Shown here piece after piece: positions 8,601 to 9,373 of a stretch of 9,373 bases of DNA. The notes below the pieces were generated by a model, which saw only the letters and a list, made by a program, of their open reading frames with translations, had not been told where the DNA came from and made no database searches. The first letter of the stretch is position 1; each line of letters starts with the position of its first letter. The position numbers and the translations under genes were made by a program. The DNA is from Bacteroidaceae bacterium (GTDB taxonomy: Bacteria > Bacteroidota > Bacteroidia > Bacteroidales > Bacteroidaceae), in contig JAQVXN010000055.1 of assembly GCA_028709135.1 (NCBI GenBank), positions 1 through 9,373 of the forward strand, read 5' to 3'.

Positions 8601-9373
8601 AATAATATTTGGTGCCGTCTTCTTTCATTTTCTCGAGAATACTTTGATCTGTGATTTCCGTGAGAAGCCATGCAGACTCTCCGTCTTGAGCAGAATTGGC
8701 CGTACAAATACGACCACTAGTACCACTACCACTATTATTTCCATCTACATTGTATGCAAAGACATTTAATGTATTGCAGATTTTAAATTGTCCATAGCCC
8801 AATTCTATGAAATACTGTTCCTGTTTCGGTGTCTCTGTTGTAGATACGGCAATACCTGTAGACGTTATGTTGTCTCCCGCATTCTTGGTGTATTCCTGAG
8901 TCTCCAAATTCTGCATTAGATAATTTCCATCTGTTTGTTTGGTAATGTGAAACACATACTTGGGCAGGTTCATATCCAAATCACTCCATGCCAATGTACT
9001 GGATGCCGTGGCATACATCGCTTTTATCGTATTCGGTTGAACATCTTTAAAAGCTTTATACGCACTTTTAATATAGTAATAACCATCGTGCATGGCATTT
9101 TTTGAATTTACACAAGCCGTATAGGCATTTTGAAGTGTTTCCATCATCGCCGTATATTCCGCATCACTATGGCTTCCTGCCAATAAGGCCTCAGCATCAT
9201 TAAATGCTTGCATTAATGCATTATATGGATCTGTTGCATAAAAGCCTGGATCCGTTCCCGGTAGGAATGATACTGTAGCTGTTTTTAAATCATTTAGTTT
9301 AACTTTTAATTTCGCCTGTGCATCGGCTTTTATGGCTTTATATATTTGCATCTCTGAAATATTAAAATAGCCG
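5632..9373 (-). CDS. Large modular discoidin/ricin-like surface protein (5'-truncated)
   Basis: The C-terminal part of a very large extracellular protein, at least 1246 residues. Residues are numbered here from the methionine encoded at 9351-9349. The frame continues to the window edge, encoding GYFNISE before that methionine, which matches the end of the later discoidin modules (FNLSEMQIY), so the true start lies outside. Order of parts: tail of a discoidin module; helical region (about 5-90); ricin-like region (130-236); discoidin module 1 (272-451, with NLIDGNTESIFHSIWD); helical linker (457-530); discoidin module 2 (534-734, with NLIDGDINTVFHSHWD); FIVAR-like helical region (745-868); second ricin-like region (871-1018); beta-rich region (1020-1190); and a C-terminal tail (1197-1239). 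All of these are binding or spacer modules and no catalytic domain is visible, so adhesion or glycan binding is inferred. A catalytic domain could lie upstream. A terminator follows the stop closely. Confidence 0.88.
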   Translation of the reverse strand, partial: GYFNISEMQIYKAIKADAQAKLKVKLNDLKTATVSFLPGTDPGFYATDPYNALMQAFNDAEALLAGSHSDAEYTAMMETLQNAYTACVNSKNAMHDGYYYIKSAYKAFKDVQPNTIKAMYATASSTLAWSDLDMNLPKYVFHITKQTDGNYLMQNLETQEYTKNAGDNITSTGIAVSTTETPKQEQYFIELGYGQFKICNTLNVFAYNVDGNNSGSGTSGRICTANSAQDGESAWLLTEITDQSILEKMKEDGTKYYLADKLQKVANEGENVRQKTIDYTPLITKSSQISSNAQSPGDGSSYANLIDGNTESIFHSIWDGTMKTVVSEGLGWHNLQFALPYAINKMKFNYIGRNSDSWADSPDHITIYGTNDDALGGNTAAADSALWTQIADLTKGFPANGALARYTSPILDLGGSFKYLRFAVKHTTNEGKQSERTFVVPEITGVTFNLSEMQIYDGEVAATSEYKTVSGMKDACDALSNLIQDAQAKISSLTATQADIDAIMAAIDVVNKLYVDRDNMDSQMAALLDSAQIVYNNAIGSKITLITNVNQISTNSMSVDDGSALINLIDGDINTVFHSHWDTAMGNAETTVDSWAANQETFAATNNNIAVGTGYHNLQIKLNEPVKNFYFYYYGRRGTDYHDSPNDIEILATNNDALGASVNAAESDQWNTITELKDGFPEDIQDAQYTSPNIDLGNSYKYIRFVIKGTTHMNTVAARMFAVPEITGITWNVEEWQMYSGLDPKRVQYNYNPDLKTAVDAMKILMDADSQIGKHNILSTEPITNLRTAINNVLIHFADTTNLVNLYKRYTTNADSSIIGTGIGFVDSQAAIDAFKSSIKSARTFVNPLQPTNEDINRAKNSMNAAFNAFMTHIGQIIPNQWYNIISGSDYPYAQNQPIYIGNTSTGTQLKVGGYILNQIDPKSDPYSIWRFVPVQGKQEEYAIQNMGTGQYFGAYRGLGADNSPLMSHVKTPYLIQYYGNGKFKLIQAGVSDDFNCLKADGTSFVVLNFPSNDRSQQSWKFEPIQSDQELSFNTLPDNSIQIITLPFENKGSLSFMGVNDKVKTYAIKSITVTEDQTKLELKLKNDFEAGEPFIMTINDYTHYDPTAPSQPISFAVPSTVIDSSTIVANGLVGTLQGITLKKPGLGIIKNSELNETTTYEISIPGRTGYINPNLVTNQEGDADLVIESGILLTDVKSAVINKATDKVCVYTIDGKLLKKNIKATDAQKGLSKGLYIIGKNKIAVK
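5635..5763 (-). other. C-terminal sorting-like tail (protein domain)
   Basis: The last ~43 residues contain VCVYTIDGKLLKKN, then GLSKGLYIIGKNKIAVK at the extreme C-terminus. This has the shape of the type A C-terminal domain of type IX secretion cargo (V.vYd..GklV ... L.kGvYiv.....kvvv.). Very similar tails are common in Prevotella and also occur in Bacteroides relatives without a known type IX system, so secretion by that route is only a possibility. Confidence 0.55.
6298..6741 (-). other. Ricin-like beta-trefoil region, second copy (protein domain)
   Basis: About 148 residues (871-1018 of the modular protein) starting NQWYNIISGSDYPYAQNQPI, with YAIQNMGTGQYFGAY, YLIQYYGNGKFKLI and the closing QQSWKFEPIQ. 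These blocks line up with the first copy. The WRF.PV and SWKFEPI elements are typical of trefoil units in Bacteroidetes proteins. Binding of a glycan is inferred, not shown. Confidence 0.55.
7150..7752 (-). repeat. Discoidin (F5/8 type C-like) module 2, with insertion
   Basis: About 200 residues with the same landmarks as module 1 and the same order. It is longer because about 20 extra residues rich in Ala, Asn and Thr lie between FHSHWD and YHNLQ. The ending PEITGITWNVEEWQMYSG replaces PEITGVTFNLSEMQIYDG. It is followed by a helical spacer, as module 1 and the partial module are. Confidence 0.8.
7999..8538 (-). repeat. Discoidin (F5/8 type C-like) module 1
   Basis: About 180 residues homologous to the module at 7150-7752. 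Shared landmarks in order are QIS.N, DDGS or GDGS, LIDG...T.FHS.WD, HNLQ, DSP.DI.I..TN.DALG, W..I..L..GFP, YTSP..DLG.S.KY.RF, and VPEITG.T.N..E.Q.Y.G near the end. The last block also matches the fragment at the window edge. The LIDG..T.FHS.WD region corresponds to the sugar or ligand-contact face in many F5/8 C domains, but the ligand here is unknown. Confidence 0.8.
8644..8964 (-). other. Ricin-like beta-trefoil region, first copy (protein domain)
   Basis: About 107 residues (130-236 of the modular protein) with the pattern YLMQNLETQEYTKN, then QYFIELGYGQFKIC, and a closing SAWLLTEI. Similar repeated short beta units are seen in ricin-type lectin folds of Bacteroidetes surface proteins. The assignment is by pattern only and no sugar-binding QxW signature is clear. 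It could instead be another beta-sandwich carbohydrate module. Confidence 0.5.
9340..9373 (-). repeat. Partial discoidin module at the window edge
   Basis: The first visible codons encode GYFNISEMQIY, matching GVTFNLSEMQIY at the end of module 1 and GITWNVEEWQMY at the end of module 2. It is followed by a helical stretch, as after the other two. This indicates at least three discoidin modules in the full protein. Confidence 0.7.

Noticed and set aside
9349..9351. ATG at 9351 as the start of the modular protein
   Set aside because: Codons upstream of it (GYFNISE) match the conserved end of a discoidin module, so this methionine is internal, as at the same position in module 1.

Overview
The window looks like chromosomal DNA from a Bacteroidales bacterium (Bacteroides, Phocaeicola or Prevotella type; the genus cannot be fixed from the sequence alone). 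Three things point there: a perfect Bacteroidetes -7 promoter box (TAnnTTTG) upstream of the middle gene, starts preceded by A/T-rich sequence instead of Shine-Dalgarno motifs, and gene families typical of gut Bacteroidales.

Left part, plus strand (1-3146): the end of an envelope-export operon. It holds a 5'-truncated HlyD-type periplasmic adaptor and two ABC-2 type permeases, separated by 8 and 6 bases. The permeases are paralogues and probably form a heterodimeric inner-membrane channel coupled through the adaptor to an outer-membrane TolC-like protein. No ATPase gene lies in the visible part.

Middle, minus strand (3155-4840): a secreted protein of about 561 residues with a divergent polysaccharide-deacetylase-like barrel and a C-terminal beta-rich region. 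It converges on the permease operon, leaving only 8 bases between the stop codons. A -7 box at 4901-4908 fixes its start at 4840.

A gap of about 790 bases (4841-5631) follows. It holds that promoter, a set of 21-bp-phased direct repeats (about 5285-5389) and, at its right end, a rho-independent terminator for the last gene.

Right part, minus strand (5632-9373): a very large modular surface or secreted protein whose 5' end lies beyond the window. Visible are the tail of one discoidin (F5/8 type C-like) module, two complete discoidin modules, helical FIVAR-like linkers, two ricin-like beta-trefoil modules related to each other, and a C-terminal tail resembling the sorting or anchoring tails of Bacteroidetes. 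Together with the deacetylase-like protein it suggests a glycan-binding or glycan-processing role at the cell surface, but the two genes are separate transcription units and no substrate can be named. I found no RNA genes, insertion sequences, CRISPR arrays or phage genes. The most unexplained structure is the phased repeat set in the gap.
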